Assembly (NCBI RefSeq): GCF_014212355.1
Contig: NZ_JACKXD010000002.1
Location: forward strand, 658,778-722,777
Direction: 5' to 3'
Length of the DNA stretch: 64,000 nucleotides
Origin: Halobellus ruber
GTDB lineage: Archaea > Halobacteriota > Halobacteria > Halobacteriales > Haloferacaceae
The number at the start of each line of letters is the position of its first letter. Position 1 is the first letter of the stretch. The notes under the pieces were generated by a model that did no database searches, was not told where the DNA came from, and saw nothing but the letters and a program-made list of their open reading frames with translations. A program made the translations under genes and the position numbers. Shown here piece by piece: positions 1 through 8,283 of this stretch.

Positions 1-1296
1 CCGGGCCCGGCCGTAGAACGCGTAGATCAGCGCACTCCCGACGATGATCCCGGCCGCCCCGAGGATCGGAAGCGTCCCCATCTGCGTGAGCAGCCCCAAC
101 CCGGCGAGGAACCCGAACGCCTGGACGTACGGGTAGCCGGGCGCCTCGAACTCCGGGGTGTAGGACGGCACGTCGGCCTCCCGGAAGGCAACGAGTGCGG
201 CGTTGATGACCGAGAAGACGAGAATCTGAAACGCGCTGGCGAGTTTCGCCAGTTCGATCACCGGCACGAACGCGATGAGCGTGAGCAGCAGGGCGCCGGT
301 GAGAAGCACCGCGTTCCGCGGGGTTTTGAACCGCGCGTCGATCCGGCCGAACGGCGCCGGAAACAGGTCGTCGCGGCTCATCGCAAGCGGGAACCGCGAC
401 GAGGAGAGGATCCCGGCGTTCGCCATACTCGTCAGCGCGATCACGGCGACGATCGAGATGAACAGGACGCCGAACCCGCCGAGCAGCACGCCCGCGCCGT
501 CGGCCATCGGCGTCAGCGACGCGGACCCGCCGGGGCCGCCGCCTTTCAGGACGTCCGGGTCGCTTAGCCCCACGATCGCTCCCACGACGGCGACGTACAG
601 CACCGTCATCACGACCATCGAGCCGAGGATCGCCCGCGGGAGGTTCCGGCCCGGATCCTTCACTTCCTCGGCGACGCTTGCGACCTTCGTCACCCCCGCA
701 TAGGAGACGAAGACGAACGCCGCGGCGGTGACGACGCCGATGTTCCCCTCAGTAGAGAACGGTGAGAAACGGGCCGTATCGAGCGTGAACCCGGCGTTGA
801 GCGTATAGGCGGCCAGGCTGATCACGACAAGCGTGACGATGACCGCCTGGATCTGGCCGCTCAGTTCGGTGCCGGAGACGTTCAGGACGACGACCAAAGC
901 CCCGAGCACCAGGGCGACGTAGACCACCGCCCCCTGTGAGAGCGGCGCGAACAGGAGGAGATACGCGCCGAGGCCGACTAAGGCGAAGGAGCTTTTGAAC
1001 ACCAGCGAGAACCACGCGCCGATCCCGGCGATCGTCCCGAACAGGGGGCCCAGCGCCCGGTCGATGTAGAGGTAGGTCCCGCCGGACTCCGGCATCGCGG
1101 TCGCCATCTCGGCTTTCGACAGCGCGGCGGGTAACACCACCAGGGCGGCGAGCACGTACGCGAGGATCACCGCCGGTCCCGCCTTCTTGTACCCCAGGGC
1201 CGGCAGTACGAAGATGCCGCTCCCGATCATCGCACCCATACTGATCATCATCGTCGGATACAACCCGAGGCTTCGATCCAAGTCGCTCCCGACCAT
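1..1296 (-). CDS. APC-superfamily amino acid permease (3' end outside window)
   Basis: Integral membrane transporter of the amino acid-polyamine-organocation superfamily, probably moving amino acids across the cytoplasmic membrane. Reading the minus strand from ATG at 1296 gives an open frame to the window edge (432 codons) starting MVGSDLDRSLGLYPT. It has the family's first-helix signature MGAMIGSGIFVLP (about residues 20-32), a helix-2 segment with YKKAGPAV, and about ten hydrophobic segments. The 3' end is missing. Haloarchaeal members often carry a C-terminal UspA domain, but that part is not visible here. Substrate cannot be told from sequence. Confidence 0.85.
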   Translation of the reverse strand, partial: MVGSDLDRSLGLYPTMMISMGAMIGSGIFVLPALGYKKAGPAVILAYVLAALVVLPAALSKAEMATAMPESGGTYLYIDRALGPLFGTIAGIGAWFSLVFKSSFALVGLGAYLLLFAPLSQGAVVYVALVLGALVVVLNVSGTELSGQIQAVIVTLVVISLAAYTLNAGFTLDTARFSPFSTEGNIGVVTAAAFVFVSYAGVTKVASVAEEVKDPGRNLPRAILGSMVVMTVLYVAVVGAIVGLSDPDVLKGGGPGGSASLTPMADGAGVLLGGFGVLFISIVAVIALTSMANAGILSSSRFPLAMSRDDLFPAPFGRIDARFKTPRNAVLLTGALLLTLIAFVPVIELAKLASAFQILVFSVINAALVAFREADVPSYTPEFEAPGYPYVQAFGFLAGLGLLTQMGTLPILGAAGIIVGSALIYAFYGRAR

Positions 1297-1409
1297 TCCG
1301 TGTACTGGTATCCTCCACCGATAGATAACCCTTCGCACGGACTCACGAGTCACCGACGCGCCACGGTCGGTGGCGGACCGGCGTCGGGTCGTCGCTTCCG
1401 GGGCGATGG

Positions 1410-1415
1410 TTTATG
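1410..1415 (+). promoter_or_regulatory. TATA-like box of the HerA-like gene
   Basis: TTTATG centred 27 bp before ATG 1440. This is the usual spacing for a leaderless haloarchaeal transcript, so it favours 1440 over the in-frame ATG at 1413, which lies inside the box. Confidence 0.6.
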
Positions 1416-1439
1416 ACCCGGGCGACGCCTGTCACGAGT

Positions 1440-3266
1440 ATGGCCGAGGACACCGAGACGATCACCGTCGCGAACGTGAGCGACGGGCCGGGCGGCGACG
1501 GGGACCACGACCCCGGGGCGTCGGTCGACCTCCCCGTGGTCGACATCCTCACCGGGCGGGGGTTCATCACCGGCAAGTCGGGGTCGGGGAAATCGAACAC
1601 CGCGTCGGTGATCATCGAGAACCTCTTAGAGAAGAGCTTCCCCGTACTCATCGTCGACACCGACGGGGAGTACTACGGGCTGAAAGAGCAGTTCGAGCTG
1701 TTGCACGCCGGCGCCGACGAGGAATGTGACATCGTCGTCAGCCCCGAACACGCCGACAAGATTGCGGGACTCGCCTTAGAGGAGAACGTCCCGATCATTC
1801 TGGACGTCTCGGGGTACCTCGACGACGACGAGGCCCAGCGACTCCTCACGGAGGTCGCAAAGAGCCTCTTTGCGAAGGAAAAGAAGCTCAAAAAGCCCTT
1901 CCTGATGCTGGTCGAGGAGTGTCACGAGTACCTCCCCGAAGGCGGCGGGATGACCGAGGCCGGACGGATGCTCATCAAGATCGGCAAGCGCGGGCGGAAA
2001 CACGGCCTCGGGATCGTCGGGATCTCACAGCGCCCCGCCGACGTCAAGAAGGACTTCATCACCCAGTGTGACTGGCTGGTGTGGCACCGGCTGACCTGGG
2101 ACAACGACACCAAGGTGGTCGGCCGCATCCTGGGCTCGGAGTACGCCGACGGCGTCGAGGGGCTCGGCGACGGCGAGGCGTTCTTAGTCACCGACTGGTC
2201 GGGGTCGTTGCGCCGGGTCCAGTTCCACAAGAAGCGGACGTTCGACGCGGGCGCGACGCCCGGGCTGGAGGACTTCGAGCGGCCGGAGTTGAAGTCGGTC
2301 GACGGCGACCTGGTCTCGGAACTCGAAGCCATCTCCGAGGAGCAGGCCCGGCGGGAAAGCGAGATCGCGGATCTCAGACGGGAACTCGACGAGAAGGAAG
2401 CCAGGATCAGGGAACTCGAACGCGAACTCGAGGAGGCGCGGGACCTCTCGCGGATGGCCGACCAGTTCGCCCGGGCGATGTTTCAGACGGCCGAGGCGCC
2501 GTACCGGGGTCCCGGAACCGACGACGCCGACGGGGCCGAAAACGGGACGCCGACGCTCGACGAGTACGCCGACGCTGCGGGAGCCGACGACGTCGCGGCC
2601 GCCGGCGTCGACCCCACATCAGGTGACCTCGACGAGCCGACCGATTCTGAGCCCGAGAACGTGGCGCAGGAGGCCGCAGACGTTGCGCCTGAAGCCGGGG
2701 ACGGGACCGCCGACGACGCGGAGGCGGCCGTGACCGCCGCGGCCGCCGAAGCGTACCCCGGCCACGGGAGTGAGAACGGAGTTGGCCCGTCGACACCGGA
2801 CGTCGCTCCCGAGCGCGCCCACGAGGGGACCGGCGGGCTCACCGGCCGCGAGGACGTGATCGAACGGCTCCGCGGCGTTGTGGCGTCGCTGCCCGCCGCC
2901 GCCCGGCGGATGATGGCGTTCTACCGCGAGGTCGACGCCTGCGATCCCGTCGACGCACACGTCGCCGCGGGCGAGGTCGGCGACACGCACCTGGCGTACA
3001 GCCGAAACCGGCTTCTCAGGCGGGCGGGGTTCGTCGAACACGTGGGCCGCGGCCGGTACGCGTACGCCCTTCCGGGGCTGGTCCGCGAGGAGTTCGCCGA
3101 CCGCCTCGACGACGGGGAACTGCGCGCCGTCGTCGCCGCCGTCGAGTCCGCGTTCACCGACGACAGCGACGGCGACGAGGGGAGCGATCGGGGGATGCAG
3201 ACGGACGATGCGGAAGCGACGCCGCGGAACTCCGCGCCGGCGGGCGCCGACTCCAGCCCGGAGTGA
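1440..3266 (+). CDS. HerA/DUF87-type P-loop ATPase with C-terminal extension
   Basis: Hexameric-type ATPase of the HerA/FtsK branch (DUF87); family members move DNA in repair or segregation. The 608-residue product has Walker A GKSGSGKS (45-52), Walker B FLMLVEECHEYL (154-165) and the sensor-like segment GIVGISQRPADV. A heptad-rich stretch (about 290-345, EEQARRESEIADLRRELDEK) predicts a coiled coil. An acidic low-complexity linker (about 360-450) and a C-terminal domain (about 460-590) that may bind DNA or partners follow. The start is set by the TATA box at 1410. No NurA nuclease gene is nearby, so this is probably not the HerA-NurA end-resection partner. It meets the DICT gene tail to tail with no spacer. 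Function beyond ATPase is inference. Confidence 0.85.
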   Translation: MAEDTETITVANVSDGPGGDGDHDPGASVDLPVVDILTGRGFITGKSGSGKSNTASVIIENLLEKSFPVLIVDTDGEYYGLKEQFELLHAGADEECDIVVSPEHADKIAGLALEENVPIILDVSGYLDDDEAQRLLTEVAKSLFAKEKKLKKPFLMLVEECHEYLPEGGGMTEAGRMLIKIGKRGRKHGLGIVGISQRPADVKKDFITQCDWLVWHRLTWDNDTKVVGRILGSEYADGVEGLGDGEAFLVTDWSGSLRRVQFHKKRTFDAGATPGLEDFERPELKSVDGDLVSELEAISEEQARRESEIADLRRELDEKEARIRELERELEEARDLSRMADQFARAMFQTAEAPYRGPGTDDADGAENGTPTLDEYADAAGADDVAAAGVDPTSGDLDEPTDSEPENVAQEAADVAPEAGDGTADDAEAAVTAAAAEAYPGHGSENGVGPSTPDVAPERAHEGTGGLTGREDVIERLRGVVASLPAAARRMMAFYREVDACDPVDAHVAAGEVGDTHLAYSRNRLLRRAGFVEHVGRGRYAYALPGLVREEFADRLDDGELRAVVAAVESAFTDDSDGDEGSDRGMQTDDAEATPRNSAPAGADSSPE

Positions 3267-4022
3267 TCACAGCCGCCGGGTGATGTAATCGTTCAGTTCC
3301 AGCACCCGGTCGGGCTGGTAGGTCCAGAAGCCGCTCCACTCGTTGGGGCCGTCCTCCAAGGCGAGCAGCGCCACGTGGCCGTCCTCGCCCTCCGGAGGGA
3401 CGTAGACCACGAACCACGACTCCACGAAGTCCTGTTCGTACCCCGCGTGGATCGTGATCGTCGATTCCGGCGGGGGCTCCCACCCCGGGGTTCCGTAGAC
3501 GTGGACGTCGACCGGGGAGTCGTCCAGCCGGCGGTACACCTGGTTGGTGCCGATCTCGTCTTCGATCCTGTCGAGCGACTGGAACGACGTCCGCAAGGTG
3601 CCACACTGGTGGTCCCACGCGGTCCGTTCGATGTACCGGGACACCAGGATGAGGAGCAGCTTCTCGGAGTGGGACTCCGGGTAGCCGCGGAGGAAGAAGG
3701 GGAGTTCGTCGAGTTCCTTCAGCGCGTCGGGGAGTTCGATCTCCTCGAGGGACCGGGTGCCGGTGATGAAGAGATCCGAGTTTACCGTGAGGATCGCGTC
3801 CTGAAGCTCCCGCAACGGCGACCGCGCGATGACGGTCTCGTCTTCGACCACGAGCACCTGGTCGTCGTCCTCCGTCGGGATGTCGACCTCCTCGATCGAC
3901 ACCGGCTGGCCGTCGAACATCTTCTCCAGCATCTGCTGGACCGGCTCCGGCGCCCGACGGTTGATGACGACCAGCGACCGATCGGGGGTGTCGGCGTCGT
4001 CGAGGAATCGCCGTAGCGTCAT
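3267..4022 (-). CDS. DICT sensory domain protein
   Basis: A 251-residue soluble haloarchaeal protein that I recognise as a DICT-domain protein (a domain described near diguanylate cyclases, histidine kinases and two-component systems). It opens MTLRRFLDDADTPDRSLVV and contains the family-like stretch SPLRELQDAILTVNSDLF (about 89-106) and a second conserved block EKLLLILVSRYIERTAW. No catalytic residues are apparent, so it is probably a ligand- or light-sensing or adaptor protein. ATG 4022 lies 31 bp after the tpiA stop, so the two are probably co-transcribed. An in-frame upstream ATG at 4139 would run into tpiA and adds a basic, non-haloarchaeal leader, so I rejected it. Confidence 0.75.
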   Translation of the reverse strand: MTLRRFLDDADTPDRSLVVINRRAPEPVQQMLEKMFDGQPVSIEEVDIPTEDDDQVLVVEDETVIARSPLRELQDAILTVNSDLFITGTRSLEEIELPDALKELDELPFFLRGYPESHSEKLLLILVSRYIERTAWDHQCGTLRTSFQSLDRIEDEIGTNQVYRRLDDSPVDVHVYGTPGWEPPPESTITIHAGYEQDFVESWFVVYVPPEGEDGHVALLALEDGPNEWSGFWTYQPDRVLELNDYITRRL

Positions 4023-4053
4023 CGTGACACTCCGTCGTGGATCGGACTCGCGG

Positions 4054-4698
4054 TCACAGCGGTTCGACCAGCGCCGCCAGCGCCGCACGAGGGTCGTCGG
4101 CCTTCGCGACCCCGGAGGCCAGCAGGATCCCCGACGCACCGAGTTCCCCCGCGGTTTCGACGTCCGCGCCCGAGGAGATCCCCGCGCCGCAGTACACGTC
4201 CACCGACCCGTCGACGTCGGCTGCGGCGGCGACCGCGTCCTCGACGATCCCCGGGTCCGCGGTCGCGACCGACACGTCGCCGCCGATCAGTTCCGGCGGC
4301 TCGACCGCGACGCTGTCGGGCCCGAGCGCCGCGGCGGCGCCGATCTGGGCGGGGTTGTTGGCGCAGACGCAGGTCTCCAACCCGGCGCGGTCGGCGGCGC
4401 GGACCGCCCCATCGATGTCCGCGAGCCGCAACCGGCGCTCGGAGTGGTTGATCAGGGTTCCCACCGCACCGGCGTCGGCGACGGATTCGGCGAGGGTACT
4501 GCCGGTGTGACTGCCGAACCCGTTCGGGTCGACGTGCTGGGCCCACGTCTCGACGCCGGTGTCGGCCACGCGAGGAATGTCTGCGGCCTGCGGCGAGACG
4601 GCGATCCGGACGCCGGAGTCGGCCGCAACGTCCCGGGCCGCGGTCGCGACCTCGATGGGGTCGCAGGGGTAGGCCTTGAGATTGACGAGGATGAACAC
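4054..4698 (-). CDS. tpiA: Triosephosphate isomerase (archaeal type)
   Basis: Interconverts dihydroxyacetone phosphate and glyceraldehyde 3-phosphate in glycolysis and gluconeogenesis. The 214-residue protein has the short archaeal form of the TIM barrel. Catalytic residues are visible: N6 and K8 in LVNLKAY, H85 in NHSERR, and E133 in [11 protein letters not shown]. Near the end, CGAGISSG and ASGVAKA form the phosphate-binding loops. The start codon is GTG at 4698, supported by a TATA-like box 27 bp upstream (4721-4728), so the message is probably leaderless. The DICT gene follows 31 bp downstream on the same strand. Identification is secure. Confidence 0.96.
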   Translation of the reverse strand: MFILVNLKAYPCDPIEVATAARDVAADSGVRIAVSPQAADIPRVADTGVETWAQHVDPNGFGSHTGSTLAESVADAGAVGTLINHSERRLRLADIDGAVRAADRAGLETCVCANNPAQIGAAAALGPDSVAVEPPELIGGDVSVATADPGIVEDAVAAAADVDGSVDVYCGAGISSGADVETAGELGASGILLASGVAKADDPRAALAALVEPL

Positions 4699-4720
4699 GC
4701 TCCGGTATGGATGCTACGGG

Positions 4721-4728
4721 ATAAAATA
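4721..4728 (-). promoter_or_regulatory. TATA-like box of tpiA (leaderless GTG start)
   Basis: TATTTTAT on the minus strand, centred about 27 bp before the GTG at 4698. No ATG is better placed, so this box decides the GTG start. Confidence 0.55.
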
Positions 4729-4773
4729 GATTGCTCATATCGGCGCGGGATGTCCCCGGAGATCCGTCCGCAG

Positions 4774-5313
4774 TCAGTCCTTTCGCTTGACCACGTCGCC
4801 GAGCGTCGTCGTCGTCGAGGAGTCGCCGGACCACTCGGTGTCGTCGGCGTCCTCGCCTTCGACCAGGGAGATCCCGAGTTCCGACTCGACCTTCGATCGG
4901 ACGTCGTCCGAGGGGAGCATATCGCCGCGTTCGAGCTTCCGGATCAGACTCGCCTTCTCGTTGAGCGACTTCGCGAGGTCCTCCTGGCTCAGGCCGCGGC
5001 CCTCCCTCGCTTCCCGGATGCGCTGGTCGTAGTCCGCCGCGATCTCGTCCATGTCGTCGAACATATCGCGGCGTCGGCGGGTGGACCCGCCGCCGGAGCT
5101 CCCGCCGCCGGCGCCAGTGGAGCCACCCGAGCCCGACGACCCCGAGCCACCGGAACTCGACGTCGAGTACTTCGTCGACGTCGAGGAACTCGACTCAGTG
5201 CGGACCTCGGTGCCGAACTCCTTGCAGTCGTCGCAGAGTTGGAGTTCGGCCCCTTCGACTTTGACCGTCGTCAGGGACGATTGCTCACTGCCGCACATCT
5301 CGCACTCGGGCAT
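4774..5313 (-). CDS. Multiprotein bridging factor 1-like HTH regulator
   Basis: Archaeal MBF1 homologue, in eukaryotes a coactivator linking activators to TBP; in archaea linked to the basal machinery or ribosome. The 179-residue product starts with a zinc ribbon, MPECEMCGS with a second CDDC pair (about 27-30). A long Ser/Gly-rich linker follows (about 40-80), then a Cro/C1-type helix-turn-helix (about 95-160: REAREGRGLSQEDLAKSL and IRKLERGDMLPSDD). The C-terminus is acidic and ends in a basic tail. A TATA box (TTTATA, 338-343 of the 5 kb line, i.e. 5338-5343) lies 27 bp before ATG 5313 and fixes the start. The N-terminal zinc ribbon plus HTH order is the usual archaeal arrangement. Confidence 0.88.
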   Translation of the reverse strand: MPECEMCGSEQSSLTTVKVEGAELQLCDDCKEFGTEVRTESSSSTSTKYSTSSSGGSGSSGSGGSTGAGGGSSGGGSTRRRRDMFDDMDEIAADYDQRIREAREGRGLSQEDLAKSLNEKASLIRKLERGDMLPSDDVRSKVESELGISLVEGEDADDTEWSGDSSTTTTLGDVVKRKD

Positions 5314-5420
5314 ACTCCCGGGTAATCGAGGGGACGGTATAAAGCACACGCCGGGAACTGTCGTCGCGACCGCCACGGTTCGCCCCCGGACGCCGGGTGG
5401 TACTCCGCGAGAGTCCCCCC

Positions 5421-6032
5421 TCAGTCGCCCGCGAGACGCACCGACGGCGGGCCGTCCTCCTGGGTCGTCACGATGCCGTCGAACAGCTGTTTCAGGGTGT
5501 TCATCGTCTGGTCGTCGTGAGCGCTGTCGTCGATCGCGAACACGCCGAGCCCGTCGACGCTCTGGATCCGGCCGGTGAAGACGTGGAGGAACCGGAACAC
5601 CGTCTGGAGGTCGGCGTACATGAGCAGCGTCGACAGCGAGTGGAGCATCACCCGGTTGCGTTCGATCCCCTGGTTCTGGTAGAACGCCTGGAGGAACTCC
5701 GAGAGCTTGATTCCGATCCCGGTCATGTCGACCGGCGAGGACGTGTACTTGATCCGGTCGTCGTCACGAACGTCGGCCACACCCTGCTGGCGGGTGACGC
5801 AGTCGACGACCGCCACCGGACGGTCCTGGTAGGGCGTGCGTTTCTCGTAATCCTGGAGTACCCGGTCGGCGCCGTCCTTGGTGGTGACGACGATCGATCC
5901 CTGGCCCTTCTCGGTCCCCGACGCGAGGATGTCGAGACACAGCGAGCGTTTTCCCGAGAGGGGCGGGCCGCTCACCAGAACGTTCGTTCCCGGTGGGACC
6001 TCTTCGTCGAGGTCCGGGCCGAGGTCATACAT
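5421..6032 (-). CDS. RecA-superfamily (RAD55/KaiC-like) ATPase, haloarchaeal type
   Basis: A 203-residue P-loop protein with Walker A GPPLSGKRS (22-30) and Walker B-like hydrophobic strand ending in LGVFAIDDSAHDD (about 160-172). It resembles the short KaiC/RAD55-like proteins common in haloarchaea, often near sensory genes. I believe it matches DUF7504. It has a single RecA domain and no autokinase tail. The start MYDLGPDLDEEVPPGTN fits the family. A 27-codon ORF starts upstream at 6108 and overlaps this start by eight bases, and the only good TATA-like sequence is before that ORF, so translation here may depend on reinitiation. Cellular role unknown; regulatory or DNA-binding ATPase is a guess. 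Confidence 0.75.
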   Translation of the reverse strand: MYDLGPDLDEEVPPGTNVLVSGPPLSGKRSLCLDILASGTEKGQGSIVVTTKDGADRVLQDYEKRTPYQDRPVAVVDCVTRQQGVADVRDDDRIKYTSSPVDMTGIGIKLSEFLQAFYQNQGIERNRVMLHSLSTLLMYADLQTVFRFLHVFTGRIQSVDGLGVFAIDDSAHDDQTMNTLKQLFDGIVTTQEDGPPSVRLAGD

Positions 6033-6108
6033 CTGGTCGCCTCGGCTGCGAGCCGCCAGTTGGACGGGCGGGGTCGGTCGGTCGGGTGAGCGACTCTCCG
6101 GGAACCAT
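6025..6108 (-). CDS. Possible 27-codon leader ORF before the RecA-fold gene
   Basis: ATG 6108 opens a 27-residue ORF (MVPGESLTRPTDPARPTG...) that stops at 6025, overlapping the start of the next gene by eight bases in another frame. A TATA-like AATATTATCT lies at 6134-6143, about 27 bp before this ATG, which would make the ORF leaderless. The peptide is Pro/Arg-rich and unlike anything I know. It may be a real upstream ORF controlling the ATPase gene or simply 5' untranslated sequence. Confidence 0.35.
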   Translation of the reverse strand: MVPGESLTRPTDPARPTGGSQPRRPDV

Positions 6109-6186
6109 CAGACAAGTAGACAATATCGGGTGCAGATAATATTCTTTTTGATCCTGTCGGCGGCGACGGGGTGATCCGCGGGGCTC

Positions 6187-6266
6187 ATACTGTTGGCTAT
6201 AACTACGTGAAGATTTTCGACACCCCGGGGTGTCGAACTCCGTCACGGGACTGTAGCCGACAGTAT
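6187..6266. repeat. 80-bp palindromic repeat, copy A
   Basis: Near-palindrome ATACTGTTGGCTA...TAGCCGACAGTAT with a perfect core GACACCCCGGGGTGTC. The two 40-nt arms differ inside: the left arm carries CTATAACTACGTGA, the right (reverse-complemented) CTACAGTCCCGTGACGG. Its right edge overlaps the ubiA-like stop codon (TCA at 6266-6268 on the plus strand). Three more copies lie in the window. Confidence 0.93.
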
Positions 6267-7141
6267 CAGGAGACGACACCGACCGCACCGACTGCCCGGC
6301 CGGCGATGAACGCGACCGCCGCAAGGAACATCCCGCGTTTGAGCCGCCGCTGTGCGAACCCCGGGTCGGCGAAGGACCGACGGATCGCGTCGAGCATCAC
6401 GGCGTCGGCCGGCAGGACGATGGCGACGTACGCCAGTCCGAAGACCCCCGTGAGGTAGGGCACGGCGCTGGCCGCGACCGCGACCCCCAACACGACGGCG
6501 CCGATCCGGAGCGCCGTCGACTCGCCGGCCACGATCGGGAGGGTCCGCAGCCCTTCCGCGCGGTCGCCGGCGACGTCCTCGACGTCCTTGACGATCTCCC
6601 GGGAGAGCGTCGCGAGCGCCGCGAGCGCGAACAAGACGACCACCGCCTCGTCCGTAACGTGCCCGACCGCGGCCCCCCCAAAGAGGAACGTCGATCCCGT
6701 CAGGTACGCGACGACGACGTTGCCGACGCCGGGGAGACCCTTGAACAGCTTCGTGTACGCCACCAGAGCCAGCAGGTTGACCACAGCGATCGCGATGGCT
6801 GCGAGCGGGAGCGTGACGGCGGCGCCCACCGCCCCGAGGAACAACAGGCCGCTGAACCCGAGTCCGGTTCGTGCGGAGACGGCCCCGCGAGGGATCGGAC
6901 GGTCCGGACGGTTGACCCGGTCGACCTCCCGGTCGAAGTAGTCGTTGACCGCGTTGCCCGCCGCGGTCGCGAAGGCGGTCGCGAGCACGGCCGCGGCGAC
7001 CGGTACGGGTGCCGCCCCGAACCCGCCGGCGACGAACGACCCCGTGAACGTCAACACCCCGGCGGCGACGACGTTCCCCGGGCGCGTGAGTTCGAGAAGC
7101 CCCCGGAGGGCGGCCACCGGCCCGCGTTCCCCCAGTCTCAT
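6266..7141 (-). CDS. UbiA-family prenyltransferase, probable digeranylgeranylglyceryl phosphate synthase
   Basis: Likely adds the second geranylgeranyl chain to geranylgeranylglyceryl phosphate, a membrane step in archaeal ether-lipid synthesis. The 291-residue protein shows the first Asp-rich motif NDYFDREVDR (66-75) followed by PDRPIPRG, the second Asp-rich region KDVEDVAGDRAEG (about 184-196), and eight or nine hydrophobic helices. A TATA-like box at 7165-7172 lies 27 bp before ATG 7141 and rules out the longer in-frame ORF from 7216. The gene ends in repeat copy A, whose edge provides its TGA, and repeat copy B lies about 40 bp upstream of the TATA box. Other UbiA branches (menaquinone, heme O) are possible but the sequence best fits the lipid enzyme. 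Confidence 0.85.
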   Translation of the reverse strand: MRLGERGPVAALRGLLELTRPGNVVAAGVLTFTGSFVAGGFGAAPVPVAAAVLATAFATAAGNAVNDYFDREVDRVNRPDRPIPRGAVSARTGLGFSGLLFLGAVGAAVTLPLAAIAIAVVNLLALVAYTKLFKGLPGVGNVVVAYLTGSTFLFGGAAVGHVTDEAVVVLFALAALATLSREIVKDVEDVAGDRAEGLRTLPIVAGESTALRIGAVVLGVAVAASAVPYLTGVFGLAYVAIVLPADAVMLDAIRRSFADPGFAQRRLKRGMFLAAVAFIAGRAVGAVGVVS

Positions 7142-7212
7142 ACCTCTCCCCTGTTTCCGGCGCCGGAATAAACCACGCGGAGTCCGCCCGTCGGGTCGTC
7201 GGGATGGCTCTC

Positions 7213-7292
7213 TCACTGTTGGCTATAACTACGTGACGGGTTTCGACACCCCGGGGTGTCGAACTCCGTCACGGGACGATAGCCGACGGTAT
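7213..7292. repeat. 80-bp palindromic repeat, copy B
   Basis: Same family and same orientation as copy A, 1026 bp away. The left arm has CTATAACTACGTGA, the core is GACACCCCGGGGTGTC, and the right edge reads CCGACGGTAT. The next bases (TCA, 7292-7294) are the stop codon of the small CxxC gene on the minus strand. The outer two bases of the left arm differ from copy A. Confidence 0.92.
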
Positions 7293-7528
7293 CAGGAGTC
7301 GTGCGTACAGACGACCAGCCGCTCGTCCTCGTGTGTCACGCAGACCCGGTCGGTGCCGCCGAGGTCGAACGAGTGTGCGCGCCGCTCGGTGAGAAGCAGC
7401 CGGGAGAAGGCGTCACCACACGCCGGACACGGGACGCCGTCGCGGTTCGCATAAAGCGTCACCTCGCCGTCGTCCCGCAGGAGCTTCATCCGGTGACGGA
7501 CCGCGTGTTGGTCGAAGCGGGCTGGCAT
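7292..7528 (-). CDS. Small CxxC haloarchaeal protein ('flagella cluster protein'-like)
   Basis: A 78-residue protein starting MPARFDQHAVRHRMKLLRDD. It has one CPACGD motif (34-39) inside a short beta-rich segment, then HSFDLGG and VCVTHEDERLVVCTH at the end. I recognise it as a family that haloarchaeal genomes annotate as flagella cluster protein (I believe DUF7385), although no flagellar gene is near. The single CPxC pair suggests half a zinc ribbon or a redox pair. It follows the zinc-ribbon gene 38 bp upstream, probably as one operon. Its stop codon is formed at the edge of repeat copy B. The start is chosen because the in-frame sequence further upstream overlaps the previous gene. Confidence 0.7.
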   Translation of the reverse strand: MPARFDQHAVRHRMKLLRDDGEVTLYANRDGVPCPACGDAFSRLLLTERRAHSFDLGGTDRVCVTHEDERLVVCTHDS

Positions 7529-7566
7529 CCCGCGGGAATGGACGCCGGATCGGCAAAACCGTTGCT

Positions 7567-8283
7567 CTACTCCAGCCCGGAGAGCCGCTCCTCGGCGGTC
7601 GAAAGCGCCGCCCCGTCGTCGGTCGTGAGGTAGCGTCCGAGGTCCCGCGCCGCCCGGATCAGCGTCTCCGACTCCGTGACCGGAACGTCGCCGTAGACGG
7701 CGCTGACACGCCTGACGTGCGTGTCGAGTCGCTCGCGAACCCGCTCGCCCGCGGGGTCGGGGTGGTCGTCGAGCCACGCCCCCAGGTCCGTACAGAACCG
7801 GTCGAGCACCTCGGCGTACGCGAGGCCGCGAGCGTCGGCCATCGGGTCGGGAACCCGGGACGGATCGGGTCGCCTGCCGTCGTCTGCCCCGGACAGCAGG
7901 TCGAGCAGGTACAGCCGGACCGAGTCGTCGGGCGTGCCGCGGATCCGCTCGTAGACGTCGACACCGTGGAGGAGTTCGGCGGCGGCCAGGAGGGTGTCGT
8001 CGACCGTCCGGAGCTCGCCGCCGCGGACGAACCCGCGCTGGCGGACGTACTCCCGGAGCGTCGTCTTCAGTTCGTCGGCGACGTCGCCGACGTCCGTGGC
8101 GTCGTCCAAAGCGGCACGATGCGCCGAGAGGTCGAGTTCCACCGGGGCGTCGGTGTGGCGCTCCCTGTCGCCCGTCCCGACGCTCCGGAGGCTCCCGCAG
8201 TCCGGACAGGCCACGCGTCCCGTGTCGAAGTACGACCACTCGCGCCCGCAGTCCTGACACCGGCGGCGCCCACGGATTCGCAT
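7567..8283 (-). CDS. Haloarchaeal zinc-ribbon protein (TFIIB-like ribbon, DUF7117-like)
   Basis: A 238-residue acidic, helical protein with an N-terminal zinc ribbon: C9xxC12 and C26xxC29 (RRCQDCGREW, VACPDCGSL). The remainder (about 50-238) has no catalytic motif I know; it contains LKTTLREYVRQRGFVRGGEL and LDDHPDPAGERVRERLDTH. I recognise it only as a conserved haloarchaeal family, possibly DUF7117. The ribbon could bind nucleic acid or a protein. CTTTTC-like sequence at about 8310-8315 may be the promoter. ATG 8283 is chosen over an in-frame ATG at 8514 because the leader between them lacks haloarchaeal composition. Confidence 0.75.
   Translation of the reverse strand: MRIRGRRRCQDCGREWSYFDTGRVACPDCGSLRSVGTGDRERHTDAPVELDLSAHRAALDDATDVGDVADELKTTLREYVRQRGFVRGGELRTVDDTLLAAAELLHGVDVYERIRGTPDDSVRLYLLDLLSGADDGRRPDPSRVPDPMADARGLAYAEVLDRFCTDLGAWLDDHPDPAGERVRERLDTHVRRVSAVYGDVPVTESETLIRAARDLGRYLTTDDGAALSTAEERLSGLE

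Noticed and set aside
3829..5325. 498-codon open frame on the plus strand, antisense to tpiA and its neighbours
   Set aside because: GC-rich haloarchaeal genes leave long open antisense frames. The opposite strand carries recognisable DICT, TpiA and MBF1 proteins.
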